Below are positions 1 to 8,693 of a DNA stretch of 64,000 nucleotides, in pieces. The stretch's first letter is position 1. Every line of letters begins with the position of its first letter. The translations under genes were made by a program, and so were the position numbers. Under the pieces are notes generated by a model. That model saw only the letters and a list, made by a program, of their open reading frames with translations, did no database searches and was not told the origin of the DNA. Origin of the DNA: Flavobacterium lotistagni (GTDB lineage Bacteria > Bacteroidota > Bacteroidia > Flavobacteriales > Flavobacteriaceae); NCBI RefSeq assembly GCF_011392125.1, contig NZ_JAAJBU010000001.1, positions 434,001 through 498,000 on the forward strand. The letters run 5' to 3'.

Positions 1-216
1 AGCTGTCCAGTTTTTAAATTTGGTGTTCAGGAATAGATAATTGTTCGAACGCAAAGGAACCTCAGGATGATCCACTCCCAGCGGTTTGTCGTTCAAATAC
101 CATTGCGAATTCGACTCAAATCCGCCGTAAAATTGAATTTTGTCTTTTGGCTTTACTTCTTGCGAATGGGAGTAGATTCCGAAAAAAACTGCTAAAACAA
201 GGATGCTGTTTTTCAT
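1..216 (-). CDS. DUF6029-like secreted protein, 3' part missing
   Basis: The gene runs off the left edge, so only the first 72 residues are visible. The start ATG is at 216-214. The N-terminus (MKNSILVLAVFFGIYSHSQ) is a Sec signal peptide ending in S-Q, typical of Bacteroidota exported proteins. The mature part begins with a charged stretch and then IQFYGGFESNSQWYLND, which resembles the large beta-barrel-like DUF6029 proteins that I recall next to TlpA and Omp28 genes in flavobacteria. The function is unknown. It lies 3 nt downstream of the tlpA stop and is probably co-transcribed with it. The family call is from memory and moderate; an exported protein is well supported. Confidence 0.6.
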   Translation of the reverse strand, partial: MKNSILVLAVFFGIYSHSQEVKPKDKIQFYGGFESNSQWYLNDKPLGVDHPEVPLRSNNYLFLNTKFKNWTA

Positions 217-219
217 GCA

Positions 220-696
220 TTATAAGGTTTTGAGTTTTTCCAGCAATTCTTTCTCGTTCCCGGGAACATATCCGTTTTGGATATGAACGATTTCGCCATT
301 CTTGACTACAATCGTATAGGGAATATTCACAATAGACATCGCACGCTTGAAATCTTGGTTGGTATCGAGCAAGACCTGATAGTCCCAGCCTTTGCCATTA
401 ATGAGCGGCTTCACTCTTTTCTGAGTTCGGGTATCATCTGTTGAAATGGCAATCACTTCAAAATTGACCGATTTTTTCCAATCTTCCTGCACCTCATTGA
501 GTTCGTCAAGTTCGCTAATACAAGGCGTACACCAAGTAGCCCAAAACGAGAATACATAGAGTTTGTCTTTTTCGGCAAAATTGTTTTTTAAAGAAATTGA
601 TTTGCCTTCAAGGTTGTTAAGGCTTAAATCAGGAATTTGCTTTTGAGCGGAAACCGTCCATCCGACAAAAAGCAACAGTAAGCAGAATTTATTCAT
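220..696 (-). CDS. TlpA-family thioredoxin-like protein
   Basis: This is a 158-residue exported thioredoxin-fold protein. An open frame extends upstream, but the ATG at 696 gives a clean signal peptide (MNKFCLLLLFVGWTVSAQ), so I chose it. The active site is WATWCTPC, the classic WCxxC of TlpA/ResA proteins, followed by the helix ISELDELNEVQ. A cis-Pro motif, NIPYTIVV, is present. Such proteins reduce disulfides of periplasmic partners or cytochrome c. It is transcribed away from an Omp28-like gene that also carries WCxxC, and the DUF6029-like gene follows 3 nt later. The physiological substrate cannot be told from sequence. Confidence 0.88.
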   Translation of the reverse strand: MNKFCLLLLFVGWTVSAQKQIPDLSLNNLEGKSISLKNNFAEKDKLYVFSFWATWCTPCISELDELNEVQEDWKKSVNFEVIAISTDDTRTQKRVKPLINGKGWDYQVLLDTNQDFKRAMSIVNIPYTIVVKNGEIVHIQNGYVPGNEKELLEKLKTL

Positions 697-713
697 AATT
701 GCGTTGTTTTGAC

Positions 714-767
714 TGCAAATAAATAAATTATAATCATGAAAATAAAATATAATTTGCTTTATTTGCA
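714..767. promoter_or_regulatory. Symmetric divergent promoter region with inverted repeat
   Basis: Perfect 10-bp inverted arms TGCAAATAAA (714-723) and TTTATTTGCA (758-767) flank an AT-rich 34-bp centre between the divergent tlpA and Omp28-like genes. Each arm contains TTTATTTG reading outward, one mismatch from the Bacteroidota -7 box TAnnTTTG, at a plausible distance from its gene (start codons at 696 and 791). It could be a mirrored promoter pair, an operator, or both. Confidence 0.45.
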
Positions 768-790
768 ATGTAAAATTCAATTCTGGCGCT

Positions 791-1624
791 ATGAAAAAAT
801 CCGCACTGTTAGGGCTGCTTTTAATCCCTATATTGTTGCTTTCTTGCAGCAAAACTGAAATGATTTATGCCCCAATCGAGGTAGATGATCGCGTAGATGC
901 CGAACCCATCTCAGGCTTGTTTCAGAAAAACATGCTCATCGAAGATTACACAGGAACTTGGTGTGGCAACTGTACGCGTGTTTCTGAAGCCATAGAAAGA
1001 GTAAAAGAACAGACAGATCGTTCAGTAACCATTGCCATTCACAACGGACTGGATCCTTATCATTTTGCCGCCATTGGCCCTTTACAAGATTTGGTTTCGC
1101 CAGGCCGCGACTTAGAATTGCCCATTTCTCGCTTGAACCGAACCATTGTTTGGACCAGCCCAGAACCAGATCATGTGCAACAAGCCGTCAATCTGACCAG
1201 CAACAATTGCGGTTTAGGATTGGCGATGAAATCCATAGTGGCTGACGGCAATATTGAGTTAGATGTAAATATAAAATTCGCTCAGAATTACGAAAACGTA
1301 AAATTGGTAGTTTGTCTTCTTGAAAATCATTTACTGTATCGCCAGACAAACTATTTCTCAGCCTACGGACCGGTTCCTTACATTCAAGGTTTCGAACACA
1401 ACCACGTTTTGCGTGCTTCTTTAACACCATTGCTCGGTGAGGGTTTATCAGGCACTAATTTCAACCAAACCGTATCAAAGCGTTTCTCGGTTCCAGTACC
1501 GGCAAATGTTTCCAATTTAGAAAACATTAGTTTTGTCGCTTTTGTGGTCGATAGTAATAATACCGTAATCAATGTCCGTGAAGCGGAAATCAACCAAGAA
1601 CAAGTCTTCGAACAGAACCCGTAA
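791..1624 (+). CDS. Omp28-related outer membrane lipoprotein
   Basis: A 277-residue protein with a lipoprotein signal peptide; the lipobox LLSC puts the lipidated Cys at residue 19. The region around residues 50-65 has IEDYTGTWCGNCTRV, a thioredoxin-like WCxxC of the Omp28 family first described in Porphyromonas. The rest is beta-rich with no other motif I recognise. It is divergently paired with a TlpA-like gene, which suggests a shared redox or envelope role, but that is inference. A terminator-like hairpin follows at 1638. Confidence 0.85.
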   Translation: MKKSALLGLLLIPILLLSCSKTEMIYAPIEVDDRVDAEPISGLFQKNMLIEDYTGTWCGNCTRVSEAIERVKEQTDRSVTIAIHNGLDPYHFAAIGPLQDLVSPGRDLELPISRLNRTIVWTSPEPDHVQQAVNLTSNNCGLGLAMKSIVADGNIELDVNIKFAQNYENVKLVVCLLENHLLYRQTNYFSAYGPVPYIQGFEHNHVLRASLTPLLGEGLSGTNFNQTVSKRFSVPVPANVSNLENISFVAFVVDSNNTVINVREAEINQEQVFEQNP

Positions 1625-1637
1625 AACTTATCAAATC

Positions 1638-1663
1638 AAGTCGCTTTAATAGCGGCTTTTTTA
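1638..1663 (+). terminator. Rho-independent terminator after Omp28-like gene
   Basis: Stem AAGTCGCT / AGCGGCTT with one T-G wobble and a 5-nt loop, followed by a T run. It lies 13 nt after the stop codon at 1624. Confidence 0.75.
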
Positions 1664-1675
1664 TTGTAAACTAGT

Positions 1676-1683
1676 TACCTTTG
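1676..1683 (+). promoter_or_regulatory. Promoter -7 element for queD
   Basis: TACCTTTG matches the Bacteroidota sigma-A -7 consensus TAnnTTTG exactly. The queD ATG is 17 nt downstream. No TTG at proper spacing was seen upstream. Confidence 0.6.
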
Positions 1684-1700
1684 TCATAAATTTTCACTGC

Positions 1701-2153
1701 ATGAGCAACATCAGGATTACTAAAGAATTCAGCTTCGAAACCGGCCATGCACTTTATGGCTATGACGGCAAATGCAAAAACGTTCACGGACACAGTTATA
1801 AGCTCTCAGTCACGGTGATTGGAGTGCCTATTTCCGATAAAACGAATGTGAAATACGGCATGGTCATCGACTTCTCGGATTTGAAAAAAATAGTCACCGA
1901 AGAAATCGTAGACCACTTTGACCACGCGACGGTTTTCAACCAAACCACGCCACACATCGAATTAGCCAATGAACTCAAAAACCGTGGGCATCACGTGATT
2001 TTAGTAGATTACCAGCCCACCAGCGAGAACATGGTGACCGATTTCGCTAATAAAATTCAAAAACGACTTCCCGATGCCATTCGGTTGCATTCGCTCAAAT
2101 TGCAAGAAACGGACAGCTCTTATGCAGAATGGTATGCCAGCGACAATGCCTAA
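1701..2153 (+). CDS. queD: 6-carboxytetrahydropterin synthase (QueD)
   Basis: This 150-residue protein has the PTPS/QueD fold signature. Zinc ligands are His16 (ETGHAL), His29 and His31 (NVHGHSY), and Cys25 in GKCKNVHGH is the expected catalytic Cys. The Asp/His segment DHFDHATVFN and the C-terminal Glu region (LQETDSSYAEW) also fit. QueD converts 7,8-dihydroneopterin triphosphate to 6-carboxytetrahydropterin in queuosine synthesis. No other queuosine gene is in the window. lpxH follows 15 nt later, so the two are probably one transcript starting from the -7 box at 1676. Confidence 0.93.
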   Translation: MSNIRITKEFSFETGHALYGYDGKCKNVHGHSYKLSVTVIGVPISDKTNVKYGMVIDFSDLKKIVTEEIVDHFDHATVFNQTTPHIELANELKNRGHHVILVDYQPTSENMVTDFANKIQKRLPDAIRLHSLKLQETDSSYAEWYASDNA

Positions 2154-2168
2154 CTTACGCTCTGATTG

Positions 2169-2921
2169 ATGAACCACAAAAAAATATACTTCGCTTCAGA
2201 CCAACATTTGGGTGCGCCGACAGCAGAATTGAGTTTTCCCAGAGAACAAAAGTTCGTGGCTTGGCTGGATACTATTAAAGCCGATGCTGAAGCTATTTTT
2301 TTATTGGGTGACCTGTTCGACTTCTGGTTCGAATACAAAAAAGTAGTCCCAAAAGGATTTGTTCGTGTTTTGGGCAAACTCGCTGAAATTCGCGATAGTG
2401 GCGTCCCTATTTATTTTTTTGTCGGCAATCACGATTTGTGGATGTCAGATTATTTCGAAAAAGAACTCAACATTCCGGTTTTTCACGACAATCAGGAATA
2501 CACTTTTTCCGGGAAAACATTTCTCATCGGCCACGGCGACGGCAAAGGTCCGGGCGACAAAGGCTACAAACGCATGAAAAAAGTTTTTACCAACCCGCTT
2601 TCGAAATGGGTTTTTCGTTGGTTGCATCCCGATGTTGGGGTTTCATTGGCGCAATATCTTTCGGTCAAAAACAAACTGATTTCAGGCGAAGCTGATGTAA
2701 AATTCCTCGGAGAAGACAACGAATGGCTCATTCAATACGCCAAGCGAAAACTACAGACCAAACACTACGACTACTTGATTTTTGGACACCGTCATTTACC
2801 GATGATGATTAAAATCGGTGAGGGTTCGCACTATGTCAATCTCGGGGATTGGATTGGTTATTTCACTTACGGGGTGTTCGACGGCGAGCACTTTGAACTC
2901 AAGACTTTTGAGCCCCGATAG
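2169..2921 (+). CDS. lpxH: UDP-2,3-diacylglucosamine diphosphatase
   Basis: A 250-residue calcineurin-like phosphoesterase. Metal-binding motifs appear in order: SDQHLG, GDLFDFWFE, GNHDLW, HGDGKG and FGHRH. The GDLFDFWFEY form is characteristic of LpxH, which hydrolyses UDP-2,3-diacylglucosamine to lipid X in lipid A synthesis at the inner membrane face. I chose ATG 2169 over the TTG immediately before it. The stop codon abuts the stop of the convergent recJ with no intergenic base. Confidence 0.9.
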   Translation: MNHKKIYFASDQHLGAPTAELSFPREQKFVAWLDTIKADAEAIFLLGDLFDFWFEYKKVVPKGFVRVLGKLAEIRDSGVPIYFFVGNHDLWMSDYFEKELNIPVFHDNQEYTFSGKTFLIGHGDGKGPGDKGYKRMKKVFTNPLSKWVFRWLHPDVGVSLAQYLSVKNKLISGEADVKFLGEDNEWLIQYAKRKLQTKHYDYLIFGHRHLPMMIKIGEGSHYVNLGDWIGYFTYGVFDGEHFELKTFEPR

Positions 2922-4616
2922 TTAATCGGCTCGAATGTCTTTCATCCTGAGCTGCACTGAAACATTGCCGTTCCACTCATTTTCGTCTATACAATAAACC
3001 GCTTCGAAAGGCTTTTTGTTTTTAACGTATTCTATTTTATCTGCCAAACCGAAACCTACCGCCGGAAATCCATCGGAATTTTTTTGTTTGACAAACAACT
3101 TCAAGTGTGTTTCGTCGCTTCCGATTTTCTTAGCATAGCCGGTATCAAATAGCTCGCGTGTTAGAAAAACTGGGGTGCGGTTCTGTGGCCCGAAAGGTTC
3201 GAACTGTTTCAAGAGCCGCGTGAGTTTTGGTGTGATTTGATCCAACGAAATCTCGGCATCCACTTCAATTTCTTCGGTTAATAATTCCGGTGCAATCGTT
3301 TCCCGAACCACACGCTCAAAAGTGTCTTTAAATTGCTCATACCGCTCTGGTCTCAACGTCATTCCGGCCGCATACATGTGTCCGCCGAACTGTTCTAAGC
3401 AATCCGAACAAGCTTCCAGTGCAGTATAAATATCAAAGCCTGAAACCGATCGCGCTGAAGCAGCATACTTTTCGCCGCTTTTGGTAAAAACAATAGTCGG
3501 GCGGTAATAATTCTCAATCAATCTAGAAGCGACGATTCCAATGACGCCTTTGTGCCAATCTTCCTGAAAAACCACTGTCGTAAAGCGTTCGTGTTCGTTG
3601 TTGTCTTGAACTTGTTTCAAGGCCGCTTGTGTTATTTGTTTGTCGAGGTCTTTTCGATCGGTATTGTATTTTTCTATTTCCGAAGCGAATGCTTTGGCTT
3701 GATCTAAGTTGAACTCGGTGAGCAGTTCTACCGCATGATTGCCGTGTTTGATTCGTCCTGCGGCATTGATTCTGGGCGCGATAATAAATACTACATCGGT
3801 AATGGTCAGTGCATTTTTCTTGATGGTATTCACTAAAGCTGCTATTCCGGGCCTTGGCGAAGTATTGATGATCTGCAATCCGAAATGGGCCAAAACCCGA
3901 TTCTCGCCGGTCATCGGAACAATATCGGCGGCAATCGCAGTGGCTACCAAATCCAGATAAGGAACCAAATCGTCAATGGTTTGGTTTCGGTTGGCACCTA
4001 GCGCCTGAACGAGTTTAAAACCAACGCCGCAGCCGCAAAGTTCGTCGTACGGATAAAGGCAATCGTCACGTTTCGGATCGAGGATGGCCACCGCTTCGGG
4101 CAAAATAGTTCCGGGCCGGTGGTGATCGCAGATGATAAAATCGATGCTTTTGGTTTTGGCATAAGCCACATGATCAACAGATTTAATACCGCAATCCAGC
4201 GCAATAATGAGTGAAAAACCATTGTCGTCGGCAAAGTCAATTCCTTGATAGGAAACGCCGTAACCTTCGTCATAACGGTCGGGAATATAAGTAGCGATAT
4301 TGGGGTAAATGGTTTTCAGGTAAGAAGAAACCAGTGCCACAGCAGTAGTTCCATCTACGTCGTAATCGCCAAAAACGAGAATATTCTCTTGATTTTCGAT
4401 AGCCGATTCAATTCGCGCGACAGCCTTGTCCATGTCTTTCATCAGATACGGATCGTGCAAATCATCTAAATTAGGGCGAAAAAAAGCTTTGGCTTGTTCG
4501 AAAGTTTCGACGCCACGCTGCAAGAGTAAAGTGGCAATCATCTCATCGACATTTAAAACACTTTGAAGGTGCTTCACCTTGTCGGAATCCGGTTTTTTTT
4601 TGAGTGTCCAGCGCAT
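2922..4616 (-). CDS. recJ: Single-stranded-DNA-specific exonuclease RecJ
   Basis: A 564-residue DHH-family 5'-3' exonuclease used in recombination and mismatch repair. Motif I is FGDYDVDGTTA, the DHH motif is ICDHHRPG, and the C-terminal DHHA1 domain contains GGHMYAAGMTL. The open frame extends far upstream of ATG 4616, but family proteins start with the short MRWTLKKK type of N-terminus seen here, so I chose that start. It faces the adenine deaminase gene divergently across 114 bp, and its stop is adjacent to the stop of lpxH. Confidence 0.95.
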   Translation of the reverse strand: MRWTLKKKPDSDKVKHLQSVLNVDEMIATLLLQRGVETFEQAKAFFRPNLDDLHDPYLMKDMDKAVARIESAIENQENILVFGDYDVDGTTAVALVSSYLKTIYPNIATYIPDRYDEGYGVSYQGIDFADDNGFSLIIALDCGIKSVDHVAYAKTKSIDFIICDHHRPGTILPEAVAILDPKRDDCLYPYDELCGCGVGFKLVQALGANRNQTIDDLVPYLDLVATAIAADIVPMTGENRVLAHFGLQIINTSPRPGIAALVNTIKKNALTITDVVFIIAPRINAAGRIKHGNHAVELLTEFNLDQAKAFASEIEKYNTDRKDLDKQITQAALKQVQDNNEHERFTTVVFQEDWHKGVIGIVASRLIENYYRPTIVFTKSGEKYAASARSVSGFDIYTALEACSDCLEQFGGHMYAAGMTLRPERYEQFKDTFERVVRETIAPELLTEEIEVDAEISLDQITPKLTRLLKQFEPFGPQNRTPVFLTRELFDTGYAKKIGSDETHLKLFVKQKNSDGFPAVGFGLADKIEYVKNKKPFEAVYCIDENEWNGNVSVQLRMKDIRAD

Positions 4617-4730
4617 AAGATAAATTTTGTTTGGTGTATAAATAATGCTTTTGTTTTCCAAATGTAGCAAAAAACTATTGGTTTGCTTGGAAAAAAATTC
4701 GTTTCTTGTGGGAATCAAAATCCAGCGACC

Positions 4731-6350
4731 ATGCACATCCAAGGACAAATTGTCGACATCCAAAATCGGCGAATTTACAGCGGGGAAATCTCCATCGAAA
4801 ACGGAAAGATCCAATCCATTACAGAAAAACAACACGACAACAAAACATTCATTCTGCCGGGTTTCATCGATTCGCATATCCATATTGAAAGTTCGATGCT
4901 CGTACCCTCAGAATTTGCCCGGATTGCGGTTTTGCACGGTACGGTCGGCACCATTTCCGATCCGCATGAAATTGCCAATGTGCTCGGGAAAGATGGCGTT
5001 TACTACATGATTGAAAATGGGCAGCAAGTGCCTTTGAAGTTCCATTTTGGTGCACCTTCTTGTGTGCCGGCCACTTCCTTTGAAACGGCTGGTGCGGTCA
5101 TCGATTCGGATGGAATTAAGGAACTCATGGCGCATCCAGAGATTTATTATTTGGCTGAAATGATGAATTATCCGGGCGTACTGTTCAACGATGCTGAAGT
5201 TTTGAAAAAAATCGAGTGGGCGAAACATTTTGGAAAACCGGTTGACGGCCATGCTCCGGGTTTGCGCGGCGAGGCGGTAAAAAAATACATCAGCGCCGGA
5301 ATTTCGACCGATCACGAGTGTTTCACTTTTGAGGAAGCGCAGGAAAAATTGTCTTTGGGCATGAAAGTGCTGATTCGTGAAGGTAGTGCTGCCAAAAATT
5401 TTGAAGCGTTAATCGATTTGTTGCCTGAACATTTTGAAAATATGATGTTTTGCTCAGACGACAAACATCCGGACGATCTAATTGTAAGCCATATCAACGC
5501 TTTGTGTGCACGCGCTGTGGCTAAAGGAATCGATGTTTTCAAAGTATTGCAAGCGGCCTGCATTAATCCGGTGAAGCATTACAAAATGAAAGTCGGTTTG
5601 TTGCAAGAAAACGATCCGGCAGATTTTATTGTCGTAGAAGATTTAAAAAACTTCAAAGTAGTACAAACTTACATCAACGGCGAGTTGGTAGCCGAAAACG
5701 GGAAGTCGTTTGTGCAGGCCATTAACTTTGAAACCCCGAACAATTTCAATACTTCGAAAAAAACTGTCGCCGATTTTGAAATCGCAGCAAGCGCTACAAA
5801 AATCCGTGTTATTGAAGCACTTGAAGGCCAACTCATCACCAACGAAATCCATGCTGAGGCTTTGCTTTCAGAAGGAAAATTGGTGAGCGACATTGGGAAT
5901 GATATTCTGAAAATCGCCGTGGTAAACCGTTACCAAAATGCCCCAGTTGCGGTGGCTTTCATCAAAAATTTCGGTTTGAAAAAAGGCGCGATTGCTTCCT
6001 CGGTAGCGCACGATTGTCATAATATAGTAGTGGTAGGCACTTCGGACGAGGAAATTTGCAAGGCCGTGAACGTTCTTATTGAAAACACCGGCGGCATCTG
6101 TGCTGTGAATGGCAACGAAATTAAATCGCTGGCGCTTCCTGTGGCCGGAATCATGAGCGACAAAGACGGCTGGGAAACCGGTAAACGCTATCAGGAAATC
6201 GACGCCATGGCCAAATCCTTAGGCAGCACTCTGAAGGCTCCGTTCATGACCTTATCTTTTATGGCGTTGCTGGTGATTCCTGATTTGAAACTCTCTGACA
6301 AAGGTTTGTTCAGCGGAAAATCATTTGAATTTGTGAACCTGCAAGTCTGA
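4731..6350 (+). CDS. ade: Adenine deaminase
   Basis: A 539-residue amidohydrolase. The metal-binding motif [13 protein letters not shown] is near residue 45, the second His region is VDGHAPG, and the DDKHPDDL motif is typical of adenine deaminase. The C-terminal adenine-deaminase domain has [12 protein letters not shown] and ends with LSDKGLFSG. The enzyme converts adenine to hypoxanthine in purine salvage. Upstream in-frame codons exist from 4683, but homologues start around MHIQGQIVD, so ATG 4731 is preferred. The stop codon abuts that of the convergent TlpA-type gene. Confidence 0.93.
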   Translation: MHIQGQIVDIQNRRIYSGEISIENGKIQSITEKQHDNKTFILPGFIDSHIHIESSMLVPSEFARIAVLHGTVGTISDPHEIANVLGKDGVYYMIENGQQVPLKFHFGAPSCVPATSFETAGAVIDSDGIKELMAHPEIYYLAEMMNYPGVLFNDAEVLKKIEWAKHFGKPVDGHAPGLRGEAVKKYISAGISTDHECFTFEEAQEKLSLGMKVLIREGSAAKNFEALIDLLPEHFENMMFCSDDKHPDDLIVSHINALCARAVAKGIDVFKVLQAACINPVKHYKMKVGLLQENDPADFIVVEDLKNFKVVQTYINGELVAENGKSFVQAINFETPNNFNTSKKTVADFEIAASATKIRVIEALEGQLITNEIHAEALLSEGKLVSDIGNDILKIAVVNRYQNAPVAVAFIKNFGLKKGAIASSVAHDCHNIVVVGTSDEEICKAVNVLIENTGGICAVNGNEIKSLALPVAGIMSDKDGWETGKRYQEIDAMAKSLGSTLKAPFMTLSFMALLVIPDLKLSDKGLFSGKSFEFVNLQV

Positions 6351-7712
6351 TTACTGAAACCACTTAGGCAATTCCGTCAGTACCGATTTGGCGTCCATGC
6401 GCGAGACAATCTTTCCTTTGTTGTCAATTAAAATGAAATACGGCAACGAATTCACACTGTGTTCTCCGAAATGGCGGTTGGTGGGTTCATCCATAACGTT
6501 GGTCCATTCGGGCGAGGTGTATTTTGTCAGAAAAGCGGTCCAGTCGGCATCGGCGGTTTTAGCGGCAACGGTATAGATTTTCAACCCTTTGTTTTTGTAT
6601 TGTTCCCCAATCGGAATGAGTTTGGGCAAGGTTTCTTGGCAATGCGAGCAACCCGGGCTGAAAAAAGTGAGCAAAGTGTAGTTTGAAGATTCTACAATCG
6701 GTTGGAGTTCCTGCGCTTTTCCTTGAACGTCGTTGAGTTTCATGTTTGTAAACGGTGCACCTACCATACTTTTCGCCAACATGTCTAACTTGGCTTGTAC
6801 TACTGTATGCAGCATTTGGGAAGGATGGGCTTTGTACCAGTTAATGTAACCATTTATCAAATCTTGGCGTTTGTTTTTGGAAAACGCTTCAAAGAGAACA
6901 TGTTGGAGTCTTTTGGCAGCGGTTGGGTTTTTAGATGCGATAGTCAATAAATTCTCAAAAGGCGCAAACGAAGCCTTCTTTTTGCCGTCTATGAAATGCA
7001 GATAATCTTCTAGAAGATAGCTTGGCAATGGGGAATTATAAAATTTTTGATCGCCGAAGACAGCGCGTTGGAGATAGTTCGCGCCGAGCGTTTCTAATGA
7101 TTCCAAGTCTTTTTCTGCAAGGCGGTCAAACGAAGCAATTTGCCGAGCGGTGTATGTTTGCGGATACTGCTTAATGAATTGCACCAAGTTTTTCTGGTAA
7201 TCGCGCCATTGGTTGGCAAAACCTTGAAAAAGCAAATCTTCAGACAAATCCTTGTCTTTATACACTTCTAAATCTTTGTTGAGTTGCTCGCGCAAGGCCA
7301 AATATTGTTGATAGGCTTTGTTTTCTGTGGAACCGATCACTTTCACCGGAGCCAATACATTTTTGCTACAACCCAATTCGATTTTATACAGGGTTTCCTT
7401 GGGGCTAACCATAAAATATTCTGTGTAGCCGCCTTTTTTGAAATAAAACAATCCCGGTTCCTTGAGCATATAACTGGCCGAGAATTCGCCTTTGGCATTC
7501 ACGTTCATCGCCTGCACATCGGTATCTGATCCGTGAAAATCGCCGAAAGTCACGTCGGGCGGTTTGGGGCATTCCTCAAGAAGTTTTCCAAGGATTTGAA
7601 TACGGAAAGCAGCGTCGTTCGGCTTGGCTTTCGGTTTAGCAGTTTTGGGTTTGCCTTGCGAGAAAACACTCAATGAGCAAAGGACAACGAATAACAGAAG
7701 TAGCTTTTTCAA
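6351..7712 (-). CDS. Long TlpA-type thioredoxin-domain protein
   Basis: A 453-residue exported protein with a C-terminal thioredoxin domain (about residues 320-453) holding FFSPGCSHCQETLPK, a CxxC redox site. The first 300 residues are of unknown function, with KGGYTEYFMVSPKE-like beta strands followed by a helical stretch. I chose the TTG at 7712 as start because it gives the signal peptide MKKLLLLFVVLCSLSVFSQ and has a -7 box 43-50 nt upstream; the upstream open frame runs into an intergenic repeat and is not credible coding. Its role is probably periplasmic thiol chemistry. Confidence 0.8.
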   Translation of the reverse strand: MKKLLLLFVVLCSLSVFSQGKPKTAKPKAKPNDAAFRIQILGKLLEECPKPPDVTFGDFHGSDTDVQAMNVNAKGEFSASYMLKEPGLFYFKKGGYTEYFMVSPKETLYKIELGCSKNVLAPVKVIGSTENKAYQQYLALREQLNKDLEVYKDKDLSEDLLFQGFANQWRDYQKNLVQFIKQYPQTYTARQIASFDRLAEKDLESLETLGANYLQRAVFGDQKFYNSPLPSYLLEDYLHFIDGKKKASFAPFENLLTIASKNPTAAKRLQHVLFEAFSKNKRQDLINGYINWYKAHPSQMLHTVVQAKLDMLAKSMVGAPFTNMKLNDVQGKAQELQPIVESSNYTLLTFFSPGCSHCQETLPKLIPIGEQYKNKGLKIYTVAAKTADADWTAFLTKYTSPEWTNVMDEPTNRHFGEHSVNSLPYFILIDNKGKIVSRMDAKSVLTELPKWFQ

Positions 7713-7754
7713 AATGTTTGGTTTTAAGGAAACTGATTTGCTATTGATGGAGAA

Positions 7755-7762
7755 CAAAAATA
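7755..7762 (-). promoter_or_regulatory. Promoter -7 element for the long TlpA-type gene
   Basis: TATTTTTG on the minus strand matches TAnnTTTG. Transcription from here would give a leader of roughly 35 nt to the TTG start at 7712, which supports that start. Confidence 0.5.
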
Positions 7763-7795
7763 AAACTTTTAGCGAGATGTTGAACCTTTCCAAAA

Positions 7796-7884
7796 GCTGC
7801 GTTAGTGACAGTAGTGGAAATCTTTTGCGCAGCGACAGCGGAGCAAAAATTGTAGCGGATGGCACGGCCCGAAGGGAAACGCCC
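7796..7884. repeat. Intergenic hairpin repeat, copy A
   Basis: Left arm GCTGCGTTAGTGACAG and right arm ending GGGAAACGCCC pair at their outer ends (GCGTT/AACGC). The inner arms TTTTGC / GCAAAA surround a short tip. It shares layout and sequence with copies at 32546, 39011 and 63534. It lies between the rsmI 3' end and the TlpA-type gene. Confidence 0.6.
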
Positions 7885-7933
7885 AAAAAACTAACCCAGT
7901 AATCTTGACTCTTGCAGCGAAGCGGTCATTTCT

Positions 7934-8605
7934 CTATTTTCTACCTCCAACTACTACGACAATCTCACCTTTAGGCGGCTTCTGCTCAAAATGCGATAAC
8001 ACTTCCTGGGCCTTTCCGCGTACATTTTCTTCGTGGAGTTTCGATAACTCGCGCGACACACAAACCGGTCGTTCGGCGCCAAAATACTGAACAAATTCTG
8101 CCAAGGTTTTCACAAGTTTGTGTGGCGACACATAGAAAATCATGGTTCGGGTTTCTTCGGCCAAAGCTAAAAATCGCGTTTGACGGCCTTTCTTTTCAGG
8201 CAAAAATCCTTCGAACACGAAACGGTCGTTGGGTAAACCGCTATTGACTAGCGCAGGCACGAAAGCAGTGGCTCCGGGCAAACATTCGACGGTAATATTG
8301 TTTTCGACACAAGCCCTGGTGAGCAAAAATCCCGGATCGGAAATCGCGGGCGTACCGGCATCGGAAATCAGCGCAATGGTTTCTCCGGCCTTCAACCTAG
8401 AAATGAGATTCTCTACGGTTTTGTGTTCGTTGTGCATGTGGTGGCTGTGCATGTGTGTGGCGATGTCAAAATGCTTGAGCAGCTTACCGCTGGTGCGCGT
8501 GTCTTCGGCCAGGATTAAGTCGGCTTCTTTCAAGACGCGGATCGCGCGAAACGTCATGTCTTCGAGGTTGCCGATTGGCGTGGGAACGATGTAGAGTTTT
8601 GACAT
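7934..8605 (-). CDS. rsmI: 16S rRNA (cytidine1402-2'-O)-methyltransferase
   Basis: A 223-residue SAM-dependent tetrapyrrole-methylase-fold protein. It starts with LYIVPTPIGNLEDMTFRAI, has EDTRTSGKLLKHF, and contains the glycine-rich LISDAGTPAISDPG loop, all diagnostic of RsmI. It 2'-O-methylates C1402 of 16S rRNA near the P site. At 223 residues it lacks the extra C-terminal domain of the longer E. coli form, as in Bacteroidota relatives. An imperfect palindrome at 8624-8679 lies directly upstream. Confidence 0.93.
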   Translation of the reverse strand: MSKLYIVPTPIGNLEDMTFRAIRVLKEADLILAEDTRTSGKLLKHFDIATHMHSHHMHNEHKTVENLISRLKAGETIALISDAGTPAISDPGFLLTRACVENNITVECLPGATAFVPALVNSGLPNDRFVFEGFLPEKKGRQTRFLALAEETRTMIFYVSPHKLVKTLAEFVQYFGAERPVCVSRELSKLHEENVRGKAQEVLSHFEQKPPKGEIVVVVGGRK

Positions 8606-8623
8606 AAACAGCCTCTTTATAAA

Positions 8624-8679
8624 ACACAGATTTCACAGATTAGCACAGATTTTATCAGCGTAATTTGTGAAACTTGTGT
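8624..8679. repeat. Imperfect palindrome ACACAGATTTCACAGATT type
   Basis: ACACAGATTTCACAGATT at 8624-8641 is matched by an inverted copy AATTTGTGAAACTTGTGT ending at 8679, with 4 mismatches in 18. The unit CACAGATT also recurs directly. It fills the gap between the gene at 8694 and rsmI and could terminate or process the upstream transcript on the minus strand. Confidence 0.5.
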
Positions 8680-8693
8680 TGTTTTTTGCAATG

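Noticed and set aside
7713..7886. N-terminal extension of the long TlpA-type gene
   Set aside because: The upstream frame runs through a -7 box and an intergenic repeat and lacks a signal peptide; the TTG at 7712 fits.
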